A stretch of DNA of 64,000 nt from positions 1 through 64,000 of the forward strand of contig JAPYMA010002489.1 of assembly GCA_035041965.1 (NCBI GenBank), read 5' to 3'. The notes under the pieces were generated by a model. It searched no databases. It was not told the origin of the DNA and worked only from the letters and a program-made list of their open reading frames with translations. Position 1 is the stretch's first letter. Every line of letters begins with the position of its first letter. Positions 1 through 12,300 of the stretch are shown in pieces. The stretch is from Anisakis pegreffii. Taxonomy: Eukaryota; Nematoda; Chromadorea; Rhabditida; Anisakidae. A program made the position numbers and the translations under genes.

Positions 1-367
1 TACTTTACTATAGAAATATGGGTACATTCAAGCCTACCGTCTTCTCAAGTTTGCCCGGAAACATATTCAAATTTGTACATCATTCGATTGAGCAGAATCT
101 CTGCTTTCTAAAAATGAAAAGCTCACTGGAAAATTCCGCCCCTGCAAGGAGATATAGTTATTTTCCTGATGCTATAGGGGGTGGCACATTCAAACCTACC
201 GTACCCTCAGCTTTGACCAGTAACATATCTATTTCTATACACCGTTCGATCGAGCAGAATCTCTGCATTCAGAAAAATATATATGTTGTCGGGCGATTTC
301 GCTTAGTTGAGGAGCTATAGCTATTTGATTAAAGCTATCTGAACTGGTGCTGAGGTGCTCATTGATA

Positions 368-394
368 TGCATTTGATCACTATAGATCAATGCA
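368..394. repeat. Small hairpin in the satellite linker (one per full unit)
   Basis: TGCATTTGATC and GATCAATGCA are inverted copies (one extra T in the left arm) around the spacer ACTATA. The same element recurs at 399-base spacing in every complete linker. It also survives in the shortened unit, where the deletion ends at its left arm. It may form a short cruciform; no function is claimed. Confidence 0.8.
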
Positions 395-1995
395 CATTAT
401 ACTTTACTATAGAAATATGGGTACATTCAAGCCTACCGTCTTCTCAAGTTTGCCCGGAAACATATTCAAATTTGTACATCATTCGATTGAGCAGAATCTC
501 TGCTTTCTAAAAATGAAAAGCTCACTGGAAAATTCCGCCCCTGCAAGGAGATATAGTTATTTTCCTGATGCTATAGGGGGTGGCACATTCAAACCTACCG
601 TACCCTCAGCTTTGACCAGTAACATATCTATTTCTATACACCGTTCGATCGAGCAGAATCTCTGCATTCAGAAAAATATATATGTTGTCGGGCGATTTCG
701 CTTAGTTGAGGAGCTATAGCTATTTGATTAAAGCTATCTGAACTGGTGCTGAGGTGCTCATTGATATGCATTTGATCACTATAGATCAATGCACATTATA
801 CTTTACTATAGAAATATGGGTACATTCAAGCCTACCGTCTTCTCAAGTTTGCCCGGAAACATATTCAAATTTGTACATCATTCGATTGAGCAGAATCTCT
901 GCTTTCTAAAAATGAAAAGCTCACTGGAAAATTCCGCCCCTGCAAGGAGATATAGTTATTTTCCTGATGCTATAGGGGGTGGCACATTCAAACCTACCGT
1001 ACCCTCAGCTTTGACCAGTAACATATCTATTTCTATACACCGTTCGATCGAGCAGAATCTCTGCATTCAGAAAAATATATATGTTGTCGGGCGATTTCGC
1101 TTAGTTGAGGAGCTATAGCTATTTGATTAAAGCTATCTGAACTGGTGCTGAGGTGCTCATTGATATGCATTTGATCACTATAGATCAATGCACATTATAC
1201 TTTACTATAGAAATATGGGTACATTCAAGCCTACCGTCTTCTCAAGTTTGCCCGGAAACATATTCAAATTTGTACATCATTCGATTGAGCAGAATCTCTG
1301 CTTTCTAAAAATGAAAAGCTCACTGGAAAATTCCGCCCCTGCAAGGAGATATAGTTATTTTCCTGATGCTATAGGGGGTGGCACATTCAAACCTACCGTA
1401 CCCTCAGCTTTGACCAGTAACATATCTATTTCTATACACCGTTCGATCGAGCAGAATCTCTGCATTCAGAAAAATATATATGTTGTCGGGCGATTTCGCT
1501 TAGTTGAGGAGCTATAGCTATTTGATTAAAGCTATCTGAACTGGTGCTGAGGTGCTCATTGATATGCATTTGATCACTATAGATCAATGCACATTATACT
1601 TTACTATAGAAATATGGGTACATTCAAGCCTACCGTCTTCTCAAGTTTGCCCGGAAACATATTCAAATTTGTACATCATTCGATTGAGCAGAATCTCTGC
1701 TTTCTAAAAATGAAAAGCTCACTGGAAAATTCCGCCCCTGCAAGGAGATATAGTTATTTTCCTGATGCTATAGGGGGTGGCACATTCAAACCTACCGTAC
1801 CCTCAGCTTTGACCAGTAACATATCTATTTCTATACACCGTTCGATCGAGCAGAATCTCTGCATTCAGAAAAATATATATGTTGTCGGGCGATTTCGCTT
1901 AGTTGAGGAGCTATAGCTATTTGATTAAAGCTATCTGAACTGGTGCTGAGGTGCTCATTGATATGCATTTGATCACTATAGATCAATGCACATTA

Positions 1996-2325
1996 TACTT
2001 TACTATAGAAATATGGGTACATTCAAGCCTACCGTCTTCTCAAGTTTGCCCGGAAACATATTCAAATTTGTACATCATTCGATTGAGCAGAATCTCTGCT
2101 TTCTAAAAATGAAAAGCTCACTGGAAAATTCCGCCCCTGCAAGGAGATATAGTTATTTTCCTGATGCTATAGGGGGTGGCACATTCAAACCTACCGTACC
2201 CTCAGCTTTGACCAGTAACATATCTATTTCTATACACCGTTCGATCGAGCAGAATCTCTGCATTCAGAAAATATATATGTTGTCGGGCGATTTTGCATTT
2301 GATCACTATAGATCAATGCACATTA
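1996..2325. repeat. Shortened satellite unit with a 68-bp deletion
   Basis: This unit is 330 bases long. It lacks one A in the run after CATTCAG, and it lacks 68 bases that normally lie between GGGCGATTTTGC and ATTTGATCAC. Both deletion ends carry TGC, so a microhomology or slippage event is likely. The loss removes the stop codon that closes the per-unit reading frame, so one frame runs through two units (1986-2645, 219 codons). Confidence 0.93.
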
Positions 2326-3521
2326 TACTTTACTATAGAAATATGGGTACATTCAAGCCTACCGTCTTCTCAAGTTTGCCCGGAAACATATTCAAATTTG
2401 TACATCATTCGATTGAGCAGAATCTCTGCTTTCTAAAAATGAAAAGCTCACTGGAAAATTCCGCCCCTGCAAGGAGATATAGTTATTTTCCTGATGCTAT
2501 AGGGGGTGGCACATTCAAACCTACCGTACCCTCAGCTTTGACCAGTAACATATCTATTTCTATACACCGTTCGATCGAGCAGAATCTCTGCATTCAGAAA
2601 AATATATATGTTGTCGGGCGATTTTGCTTAGTTGAGGAGCTATAGCTATTTGATTAAAGCTATCTGAACTGGTGCTGAGGTGCTCATTGATATGCATTTG
2701 ATCACTATAGATCAATGCACATTATACTTTACTATAGAAATATGGGTACATTCAAGCCTACCGTCTTCTCAAGTTTGCCCGGAAACATATTCAAATTTGT
2801 ACATCATTCGATTGAGCAGAATCTCTGCTTTCTAAAAATGAAAAGCTCACTGGAAAATTCCGCCCCTGCAAGGAGATATAGTTATTTTCCTGATGCTATA
2901 GGGGGTGGCACATTCAAACCTACCGTACCCTCAGCTTTGACCAGTAACATATCTATTTCTATACACCGTTCGATCGAGCAGAATCTCTGCATTCAGAAAA
3001 ATATATATGTTGTCGGGCGATTTCGCTTAGTTGAGGAGCTATAGCTATTTGATTAAAGCTATCTGAACTGGTGCTGAGGTGCTCATTGATATGCATTTGA
3101 TCACTATAGATCAATGCACATTATACTTTACTATAGAAATATGGGTACATTCAAGCCTACCGTCTTCTCAAGTTTGCCCGGAAACATATTCAAATTTGTA
3201 CATCATTCGATTGAGCAGAATCTCTGCTTTCTAAAAATGAAAAGCTCACTGGAAAATTCCGCCCCTGCAAGGAGATATAGTTATTTTCCTGATGCTATAG
3301 GGGTGGCACATTCAAACCTACCGTACCCTCAGCTTTGACCAGTAACATATCTATTTCTATACACCGTTCGATCGAGCAGAATCTCTGCATTCAGAAAAAT
3401 ATATATGTTGTCGGGCGATTTTGCTTAGTTGAGGAGCTATAGCTATTTGATTAAAGCTATCTGAACTGGTGCTGAGGTGCTCATTGATATGCATTTGATC
3501 ACTATAGATCAATGCACATTA

Positions 3522-3797
3522 TACTTTACTATAGAAATATGGGTACATTCAAGCCTACCGTCTTCTCAAGTTTGCCCGGAAACATATTCAAATTTGTACA
3601 TCATTCGATTGAGCAGAATCTCTGCTTTCTAAAAATGAAAAGCTCACTGGAAAATTCCGCCCCTGCAAGGAGATATAGTTATTTTCCTGATGCTATAGGG
3701 GGTGGCACATTCAAACCTACCGTACCCTCAGCTTTGACCTGTAACATATCTATTTTTACGCACCAGTCGATCGAGCAGAATCTCTCCATTCAGAAAA
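3522..3797. repeat. Terminal, diverged satellite unit (array edge)
   Basis: The last unit matches the others until about 3738 and then gathers substitutions (CCTGTAAC for CCAGTAAC, TTTTTACGCACC for TTTCTATACACC, CTCTCCATTC for CTCTGCATTC). Similarity stops near 3797, inside the second half-repeat. This is the usual picture at the edge of a tandem array, where exchange with neighbours is rarest. Confidence 0.9.
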
Positions 3798-6157
3798 CCA
3801 AGCAGATGCAACTTCACAATTGGTCTGGTATTTTTTGCCTCCTTAGCGATTTGTTTTTCAATTTTCTTGTGCACTCTCAACGCACATTTATCCACGTGAC
3901 TCGCCGCACCTCCGATACAATTCCCCGTAAATGATTACTGAAAGTAACTCGATTATATTCTCGTAAACAGAGAGGGAATGGAAAATCATCAGCTGAAAAT
4001 AAACAGCTAACGTAATACATTTTGACAGAAACCCATTCAATATATTGTAGCGGAAGATTGGAGAAAGCATCCTTACGGTCAAAGGAACCAACTACGACTT
4101 TGCAGTTGTATAGTTGAATTCATGACTGAATAAGTAACTACTTAATCAACTGATTATTGATGGGACATAATAGAATTCAAATAGTCAAGCAGCAATATTG
4201 CGAGAGCACGGAATATAAAACAGATGTTTAGCAGAAGTTTTTCAGATGGAGTTTGGAACTTCATTTGGAGGGATTCGTGATGATGTTTCAAACTTAACGA
4301 GTTCTTGAGTTGTATCGTTCAACGAGCAATAAGGATGAAATGATGAACTTAAGGCGCGCGTTTAATAGCCATAATGAGTTCGTAAAACTGATTGAAGGCG
4401 TGAGCACACAAGTAATTACTCCAAGTAAACAAAACTTCACCTGTAATCTGTTGGTTGCTAGGTAACCACCGCATGATTTTCACACGTTCAAGTAAAAATT
4501 CGTTCAGTCGTGAAAACATTTTATTCAGCACATGAATTAGAGGTTGAGAAATTAAATTCAAGATGAGTGATCGCTGCTCTATTAGCAGGTCGAATTCGTA
4601 GATTCAAACCAAAATGAATCAGAAATTACCCACATGAAAATGTGAAAGATTGAAAAATTGAATTTTACATCATAAAGATTTCCTCGAAACGATACGAGTC
4701 AACATTCTATCCGAGTTTAAAATTTCTGTGAATTTAATTGAGAGCATTTAATTACGTTTGGCGATTTTTGAAACAGCTCCGAAAAAAAGGTGAGGAAAAT
4801 CCGATCGTTTGTTCAAGCCTAAGAATAGTTCATTGATCTTGACGTTATATTGTTTCCAAACGTTGAGTTGTTGCTTTCGCTTTCTGGATTTAGCTCTGGC
4901 AGTTCGACTACTTGCATTTGTCAATTTTGTCTATAGTGATTTTTTTTCGAAGAACAGTTTTCATGACACGATTGCTCATAAAGTTGACTGAATTTGATTG
5001 TCACTGAGTTTTCAAGGTCAACAAATTTTTGAAAATCTGATAAAAAAACTTTTTATAGGCTCTCATGAAGCGTTTTTCAGTTTGATGTTCCATTCAAAGT
5101 GTGTTGGCGAGATCTGAAGCATTAGTCACCGATAAAATTGTTAGCTTGCTAGATACTTTGTTAATTTCAATTGCAACCATGCGACTGGCAATACAATCTT
5201 AAGACGTAAGTTCATTGCGATAGTTTTTCAGCAATTCATTCATTGGTTCTGAAGTTGATTTGGAAATTTCGATAATTTTTCATTCATCACCAGAAATTTT
5301 TAGGTGTTTTATGCGCGCAATACCGGTTCCGTTATGAGTGTATTTTTTGTCACGCAATGGTACATGTTTACAGAATGACTCACAATCAGTCGACCGATGA
5401 CGTGACCATAATAACGCTTCATCGCACTTCGTAATATTGCACAATACGCTATCAAATTTCGAAATATAATAGCTTTTATTAAGTGCAAAGGCTTCAATAG
5501 AGTTCAGCGTTTTGCCGGCTAAAAATATGTGTCGATGAACGATAATCATTGTTTGAATTCACGTCATTTCAAACAATCTCGATTGTTTGAAATGTTTCCG
5601 CATGTATTTGCCTCACATTTTTGTCATAACATACACATTTCAAACTACCAGATTTGTGAAGCTTTGGATTTACATTTATTGTTGAATGGCATTTGAACGA
5701 CTTTTTAACGATTTTATTATTGTGACGAAAATGACAAAGTATTGCTTTAAGGCACTAACTTTCCATGACGAGTGATCATTGTAATCGATGTGTCAATCGT
5801 TAGTGTTGTCGATCATTATGTGTTTATGAGCAGAACAACATTTTGTGTTTCTCTCTCTTAACGACATTTGGTTTTGAAAATTTTTTTTTGTTGAAAGGTA
5901 CACTTTCAATTGAGGAGGTTGTCCTCATTTACGAGTTCACTTCGTTCGCAGATGCCAATTGGTTTGATACGTAATCATAAATGTTAATATTATGACAATA
6001 TTTGTTACATCGTAAGTGCAATGCTCCACTGTAAGTATGACAATCTGTAACAGACAGCGTGATAATTTGCTCTCGCTGATAATTGAGTTTCGCTTTAGGG
6101 ACTATTGAATGCAGAACACAAGACTTATTGTGCTAGTAAATAATCAAATGCAATCAA
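3798..6157. other. Intergenic DNA, no gene seen
   Basis: AT-rich sequence without any reading frame over about 90 codons and without a family I recognise. The one clear structure is a perfect inverted repeat at 5565-5578 and 5581-5594. No tRNA, splice-linked exon series or transposase was found. Confidence 0.6.
5565..5594. repeat. Perfect 14-bp inverted repeat with 2-nt spacer
   Basis: CATTTCAAACAATC is followed after TC by its exact reverse complement GATTGTTTGAAATG. It is not followed by a T run, and it is far from any recognised gene. It could be a cruciform site or the remnant of a small inverted repeat element. Confidence 0.85.
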
Positions 6158-6219
6158 CAGGTACCATTCATAGTTGCTTGTATCAACAGATATGGGGTTC
6201 CGTAATCTCTCAGCTTTTC

Positions 6220-6332
6220 CTGTCAATGATATTGGTACACCACTCGCTTTCGAACAAAATTTCCTCCGCGAACGGAAATCGAACCCACGACATACCGATT
6301 ACCAAGGGGTTCCATCTGTGAGCTATTGCGGA
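6220..6332 (-). mobile_element. tRNA-derived SINE, copy 1 (reverse strand)
   Basis: Read on the minus strand from 6332, the sequence begins TCCGCAATAGCTCA and carries GGGTTCGATTTCC, matching the pol III B box. It closes with TTCGCGGA, which can pair with most of the first seven bases as an acceptor stem. It then continues into GGAAATTTTGTTCGAAAGCGA, a body shared with copy 2. The D and anticodon arms pair poorly and the body follows directly, so this looks like a retroposed SINE head rather than a working tRNA gene. The body likeness to copy 2 runs to about 6222; the 3' end is not defined. SINEs of this type are copied by LINE reverse transcriptase. Confidence 0.72.
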
Positions 6333-6500
6333 GATCGTTAACTCAGAGGTAGAGATCTAGACGGCAATTGGTACGTGTGGGGTTCGACTCCTGTTCGTGG
6401 AGGAAAGTTTTGCTCGAAAGCGAGTGGTATACCAGTATCGCTGATGTTGCAAGCCTGAGCCACAGGCTATGATTTGGCTTCTATCTAAATATCTGTTATT
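6333..6500 (+). mobile_element. tRNA-derived SINE, copy 2 (forward strand)
   Basis: The head has TAACTCAGAGGTAGAG (A-box-like) and GGGTTCGACTCC (B-box-like), then GGAAAGTTTTGCTCGAAAGCG, which matches the body of copy 1. After GAGTGGTATACCAGTATC comes a tail around 6453-6498 (AGCCACAGGCTATGATTTGG, later ATCTGTTAT) that also appears near 63031-63064. Copies 1 and 2 lie head to head and form an imperfect palindrome of roughly 110-base arms centred near 6332. The head is more decayed than in copy 1, with no good acceptor pairing. Confidence 0.72.
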
Positions 6501-9360
6501 TTTCCGATCAGTTAAGTTAAACTTTTGCATCATCTATTTGCGAGAGTTCAGCATCCGAATCGTTTCAGCATCTGAAACCTTTTCATCACCAGTACAATTC
6601 GTAGTATTGTTGTCAACATGAAGGCAACAAGCAGTTGCATGATTGTGGTCTACATCAGTAGTGATTTGTCTGGATGCTTCTTAGTGTTTCCTATTCAATT
6701 CTTCAATAATTTCATCAATGTGCTCGTATAAACAATCAAAGCGATCGAAAGAAGCATCGTTGCTTAGCACCACAATTGTTCGCAGTTTCTATGAGTTGCG
6801 CTATGTGATTTCGTTAAATTCATTTCATTGAACGTGATGATTTCCTTTTTTTAAACAACGATATTCAACAACATTTTCACGGCATAATTCCTTTTAACAG
6901 ACGTTTTTCGTATAAATTTGCGTGTTTAATAGCCTTAAGAAATGTTTAATATTACGGGAATTACGGGAATGCTTAATTACGGGAAATCATCGCTCAGCTC
7001 ATAGAATTTTATACCAATTCATTTGATTGCATGTTCATTTAGATTGTATGTTCATTTATGTTCATAAATGGTGCAGAACCTTCATTTTAAATTTCGTTTC
7101 TGTGTGTTCTTTTCCAACTCTCTTAGGACATTTTTTTTCGGGAAAACGAATAGAGAGCTAATAAAAAAGTGCTTTGGCATGTGAATTGCACCTTCATAAA
7201 CTATAATGAGAGCACGATTAGTCTACGTGTTCCGTACAAAAAATTCCACTAAACTCGTTCGATATCCTTTAATTGTTGATTCAAAACGTTTCTGCGGAGT
7301 TCATCCACACAGCTGATGTGTTTCATATCACCGAATGAATCAAACTTTTCGAAAATTCGATTAAATTACAAATTTTACCTTAGAAATGAGAATATCCCAG
7401 ATAAGGAAACGTTTTAAGGAAACTTCAACAAAACGCTCTTTCAAAGAAGTCAGTTTCATTTTTTAATGTCCCTCCGATCACAATCAAGCGTTTATATGCT
7501 TATCTGATCCTTTGCATTTAAAGAATTTCGCAGAAGCAAATAGATCTGAAGCTTGCGGGTACTCCAACGCTGATTGGTTAATAGCCTTTGATACTGTAAT
7601 TTCGTGTACGTGATTGGCGCGCGATTTCTTTGCAAAGTCTCGTGGATACTGTAGGCTTCAATTGCACACTGTACATTAATCGCACTGATTGCATGATGCA
7701 CTTAATGCATTGTTGCGACACTAAACCACAAAATCGTTTGAATCTGAAATGTGCATTAGAAATTTGCAAGTTTGAAAGGATACTTTTACAAATTGTTGTT
7801 TAGATTCGTTCCTCTGAAATTGTTTCGGTATTATTCGATCTAGTACAAGGACACTTTGCAGTGGTTATTAATTATCTGTTGAGACGGATATGAAGAAATT
7901 CGATGAATAAAATATCTGGAATTCATTTTTAAAATTTATTGTCAATTCAGAAAACTTTATGCCGAGCAAATATTTGTGGCTGGGGATGCAAAAGGAACAC
8001 AATGCCACTGGTTTATTTAAATATTTACTTAGCTGACTATGTGAGCATCTTCCGGATCACTTTTATTATCATAATTAACTGTCAGTGCTCTATATAATGA
8101 CAGTATTTCCTTTCGTTTATTTGCTATTAATATTCGAACTGTCATAATTATCGTTATTTTCGACAAACTTATCGCTACTGAAAATTTTATTACTGAAAAT
8201 CATCGTTGTTATTATTGTTATTACGGATATTATTCATTTTGATGGTATTTTTTGTGTTGCTTCTGCTATGTACAGAGAATACAGCAGTTACGAGTTACAA
8301 TATTCGATACATTCATCAACTTCAAACAATCTAAAAGTAAGTTAAAGAATACGATGGAACAATTTTTGTTGATTCGTATTCTATGCCAGGTCATCAGTGC
8401 CTAACATCAATGGAGGTAAAATTCAATCTTTACGTTAGATAATCGAAATTTCAACTCTTCATTCATTTAGATTTCATAGTCAGTGGAAGCTTAAGCCGGC
8501 AAATAGGCTTCAACTAAGCTTGAGATTTGGTAAATGATTAAGAGGAATGGAGTGGTGCATTATATTGAATTGACGTTAATATCATCGGGGCACTGATGAC
8601 TCAATGCAAGTGTTGTTCAATGTGTGCATGGCACAACGTCCACTTTTTCAATATCCATATTCAACGCATTTGTTGTGCATCTTTATCTGTCTTTATATTG
8701 CGAGATGTTGTATGGAATCGTGGTTTATTTTTCGAATTTATTCTGTTCTGTTTTGTTTCTATACATTTTAGTGGATTCAGAATGTATTTGATGATGTTCT
8801 TTCGATCATTTCTCAGCACTTTTCTACGTTTTTTGTCCACTTTTAAATGTGTCTCTCAGATTTTTGCACTACTTCGGATCCCGATGACTAATTGTACTTG
8901 TTTCGGATCCGAGTGATTAATATTCTATATTTTTTGGACTTGAGCAACATAAGAATTGATTTGAGCAATTTGGAAATTTTTTGTTAATTGATGGCTTTTT
9001 TTCGTTCTTCATGACTCATAGACATACTTTACGTTTGAGCAGAACGGAGAATGGAGTTAGAGTTTATTTAAATTGATTCGCATTTTTTGTTCAGAACTGT
9101 CAATGTGTTTGTGTTGATATTTGAGCGAATAAATCGGGTTGTATCAAATTTGAAATAATGCTAGCAAGAGGTGTTTCCTTCAATAAGATGGAGTGTAGTT
9201 TAGGGTTTTTGTAACTGCATGATCCGGAAATATTATCACGTAATGAATGCTGAAATGACGATCGCTTATTCTATCAATGATCTCATTCACTGTTTGTGTG
9301 GCTTTTGTGTCGTCACTGTAAAATCGATTGTGCACGGTGTTTGTGAAGTTAAAAATTAAA
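6501..9360. other. Intergenic DNA upstream of UBA1
   Basis: No gene recognised. Three close copies of ATTACGGGAA lie at about 6953-6984. A 106-codon frame at 8596-8916 is rich in F, C and I and looks like chance. The UBA1 promoter and 5' leader must lie toward the right end, but I see no clear TATA box or initiator and cannot place the transcription start. Confidence 0.5.
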
Positions 9361-12300
9361 ATGTTCACTGTTCAGGAGTCTTTTCAACTGGAAAACCCTC
9401 TCATCCAACGCTCATCCGAAATGGTTATAGCAGAAGCACCCCAGAACGGTTCGTTATCGGATTCAGCAAGTGACGAAACCAGCCGAGATGAAGGGGATTT
9501 TGACCACAATCTATACTCAAGACAATTGTAGGTTGTTTCTGTTTCTATCGTTTATTTTTTTACGAAGTTATGCTTTTCAAGTCGAATTATTTTTACGAGG
9601 TCAAGCTTATGAAGAAGGATAAAGGAAAATATTCCAAATGAGAATATTTCGAGAATAATTGAATTTTTTAGAGTTACGGTTTGGACATATTTTACAGATA
9701 CACTCTTGGTGAATCGGCGATGAAAAACCTTCGAAAGTCCTCAGTGCTAATCTCAGGAATCGGTTCGGTTGGAGTTGAGATTGCAAAGAACCTCATATTG
9801 GGTGGTGTTCGTCATGTTACACTTCATGATGTGAACACATGTAAATGGATTGATCTCAGTGCCCAGGTCAGAAAATTCTTCAGTACTTTCCAAGAATGAG
9901 TCAAATCAATTCACTGTAATATGGATCAATTTGCATTTTTCTCCAGATATGAATTAGAGTGATTAGAATGATTTTGGTTGATTTAGACAGTTGAGATTTG
10001 AATGTGTTTACGTGAATGTTACATAAGATTTAAATGTTTTGTATGAATATAATATGCCATAAATTTGAAATAATCACAACCAAATTTGTGAAGTGATCTA
10101 GCAATGATGTTATGAGTGAAGATACCAGAAATAACAACGAAAACAGCGAAATAATATGATGAATTTGCGAGACTATTTATGATTCGATTTCAGTATTATC
10201 TAAAAGAAGAGGATCTTGGACGGAATCGGGCTGCGGCAAGTTTCGAACGATTGGCCGAGTTGAACGACAGTGTTACGTGTGCACTACAAACCAAACCTTT
10301 GACGGAGGACCTTGTTGGACAGTTTGATGTAATTACTTTATAGTTATTTGATGTTGTCTTTGTTTTTACTAAATCTTAATTCATCTGATCTCACGAATCG
10401 TATTTTTCATGTAATGAATGTGATGAGTACGATGAATATATTTTTTCTAAATATTGTATTGACTGTTGCATTTATTAATGAATTTCTTTCAGTTAGTTGT
10501 ATTAACTGATGCGCCACTATCGTTGCAACTACAAGTGAATAGATGGACTCGAACGCATGGCAAATATTTTTTGAGCGCCGATGCGAGGGGACTATTTGCA
10601 TATATTTTTACGGATTTGGGCGATAATTTTGTTGTGAATGATAAAAATGGAGAGCAATGCAGAGAAGTTAGTCGTCGTTATTCAAGTATTCTTTTCATGT
10701 TAGATTATCGAATTGAGATTGATTGATGTTCAGCAAAACTGTTGAATCATTAGTGTTAAAGAGTTAATTTTATGGCTTTGGTTTATTTGGTTCATTTTTG
10801 AGGTGTTCATTGAGCATGTGGATCGTGAGACGGGTGACGTTACAACACTCGAAGGTGCCTTACATGGGTTTGATGATGACACCTATGTGACATTCTCAGA
10901 AGTTAAGGGAATGACCGAGCTGAACGGAATTAGACCTGTTAAAGTGACAGTCAAAAGTAAGTTGGTGATCTATCGAAGTATATGATATGTTGAATAGTCA
11001 CAAACATTCTTTCATCCATAAATTGCAATGACAGTTTACTTACGATTTGATTTGATTGAAGATATTTTACTACAATTTCAACTGTAAAGATAGCAGCTCA
11101 TTCCTTTATAACTTCTCATGATTTTGATCGAAAAATTGATTTCCAGAAGCCGATGTATTCAACATTGGTACAGTGGCAGCGAATTTTTCCAAGTATTTAG
11201 AAGGTGGTCGTGCGTCACAAGTGAAAATGCCTTCACATATGAGATATAAAGATTTGCAAGAGTCACTCAAAGATCCAGACATTCTCATTTGGGATTACGC
11301 AAAATTCGATCATCCTAGCCAACTTCATCAGTTGTGGCAAGCGCTCTATGCATTTGAAGAAAAAGTTAGTCTTTAAAAGGATTTTTTTAGTCTCTTGTTG
11401 AAAGTTCTGATGTTTATCGTTGCAAAAATTTTTCGCTTTTATGTTTTTTAAGATGTTCTCAACTTTTGTTTGAAACGTATTTAGAAACGCAAATGTATCT
11501 TCACGATCATTGAAACGATCGAACAAACTGGTATGAAATTCTTACCGTTTGAAATTGATGTGTTTCTTGCCGATTTCAGTTTGGTCGTCATCCTGAACCA
11601 CGCAACGATGGGGATGTTAATTTACTGAAGACTTACCTGGTTGATGACTCCGCTGATATTGACGAAGATCTTCTGAAGGCCTTCTGCTATCAGGTGGGAT
11701 TCATATGACTTTATTTTCTTTCGTGATCTCAATTGATTGGACTTCAATGATTTTCTGATGAATCATATGATCCAGTGGTATATGTTAAATATTCCGTAGA
11801 ATTTTATTAAGTCATGAAAGATTTTTGAGTTAAGGAATTGTACTGATTTTTGCGAGGAAGAGAGCTATTCTCAATTTTAGGCAGCCGGCAATCTGGTGAC
11901 CATAGCATCAGTGATTGGTGGTATAGCTGCACAGGAAGCCATGAAAGCTGTGACACATCATATGACACCTCTGAAGCAGTATCTGTATATTGACTGCTTG
12001 GAAGCGTTGCCTGGCGAGTGGTCACCGTTTAACAGTGCCCTCCTTACACACGAAGACTGTAAACCTGTATGTGACTTGATGAATTGAATACAATTGAGTT
12101 CATTTGAAACCAGATATTTTGCGTGGCATGAGGGATAATTATGTGTGATTTTTGCCGTCCGAAATGAGGGATTCATATGGATGGATATGGATTCAGCCAA
12201 TTAATAGAGTTGTTGTGTTTGTAACGGAACGGGTTTTGTTTCAGCGTTATAATCGTTACGATGGACAAGTTGCAGTGTTTGGACAGGCCTATCAAGAGGC

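Larger units (their letters stand above)
1..3797. repeat. 399-bp satellite array, about ten units
   Basis: Near-identical tandem units start at 1, 400, 799, 1198, 1597, 1996, 2326, 2725, 3124 and 3522. Seven full units are 399 bases, one is 330 (1996-2325), one is 398 (3124-3521), and the last is partial and diverged. The array continues off the left edge. Each unit is a diverged dimer: the block from about 20 to 175 reappears at about 182 to 338 at an offset of 162-163 bases, including the shared core GAGCAGAATCTCTGC. A linker of about 73 bases with a small hairpin completes the unit. Satellite DNA of this kind is usually noncoding and kept uniform by unequal exchange. Whether it is centromeric, subtelomeric or interstitial cannot be told here. 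Confidence 0.97.

Noticed and set aside
1..3797. CRISPR array
   Set aside because: The units are 399 bases, contiguous and without unique spacers; the host is a eukaryote.
18..3934. Series of identical 109-codon frames in the satellite as genes
   Set aside because: They repeat because the DNA repeats. There is no splice or start context, stops occur in each unit, and no family is recognised. Kept only as a codon-pattern finding.
6261..6332. A functional tRNA gene on the minus strand
   Set aside because: The B box and acceptor stem are good, but the D and anticodon arms pair poorly, and the head runs into a body shared with an inverted neighbour, which fits a SINE better.
8596..8916. 106-codon plus-strand frame as a membrane protein
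   Set aside because: Composition follows T-rich DNA (F, C, I, S), with no recognisable motif or linked exons.
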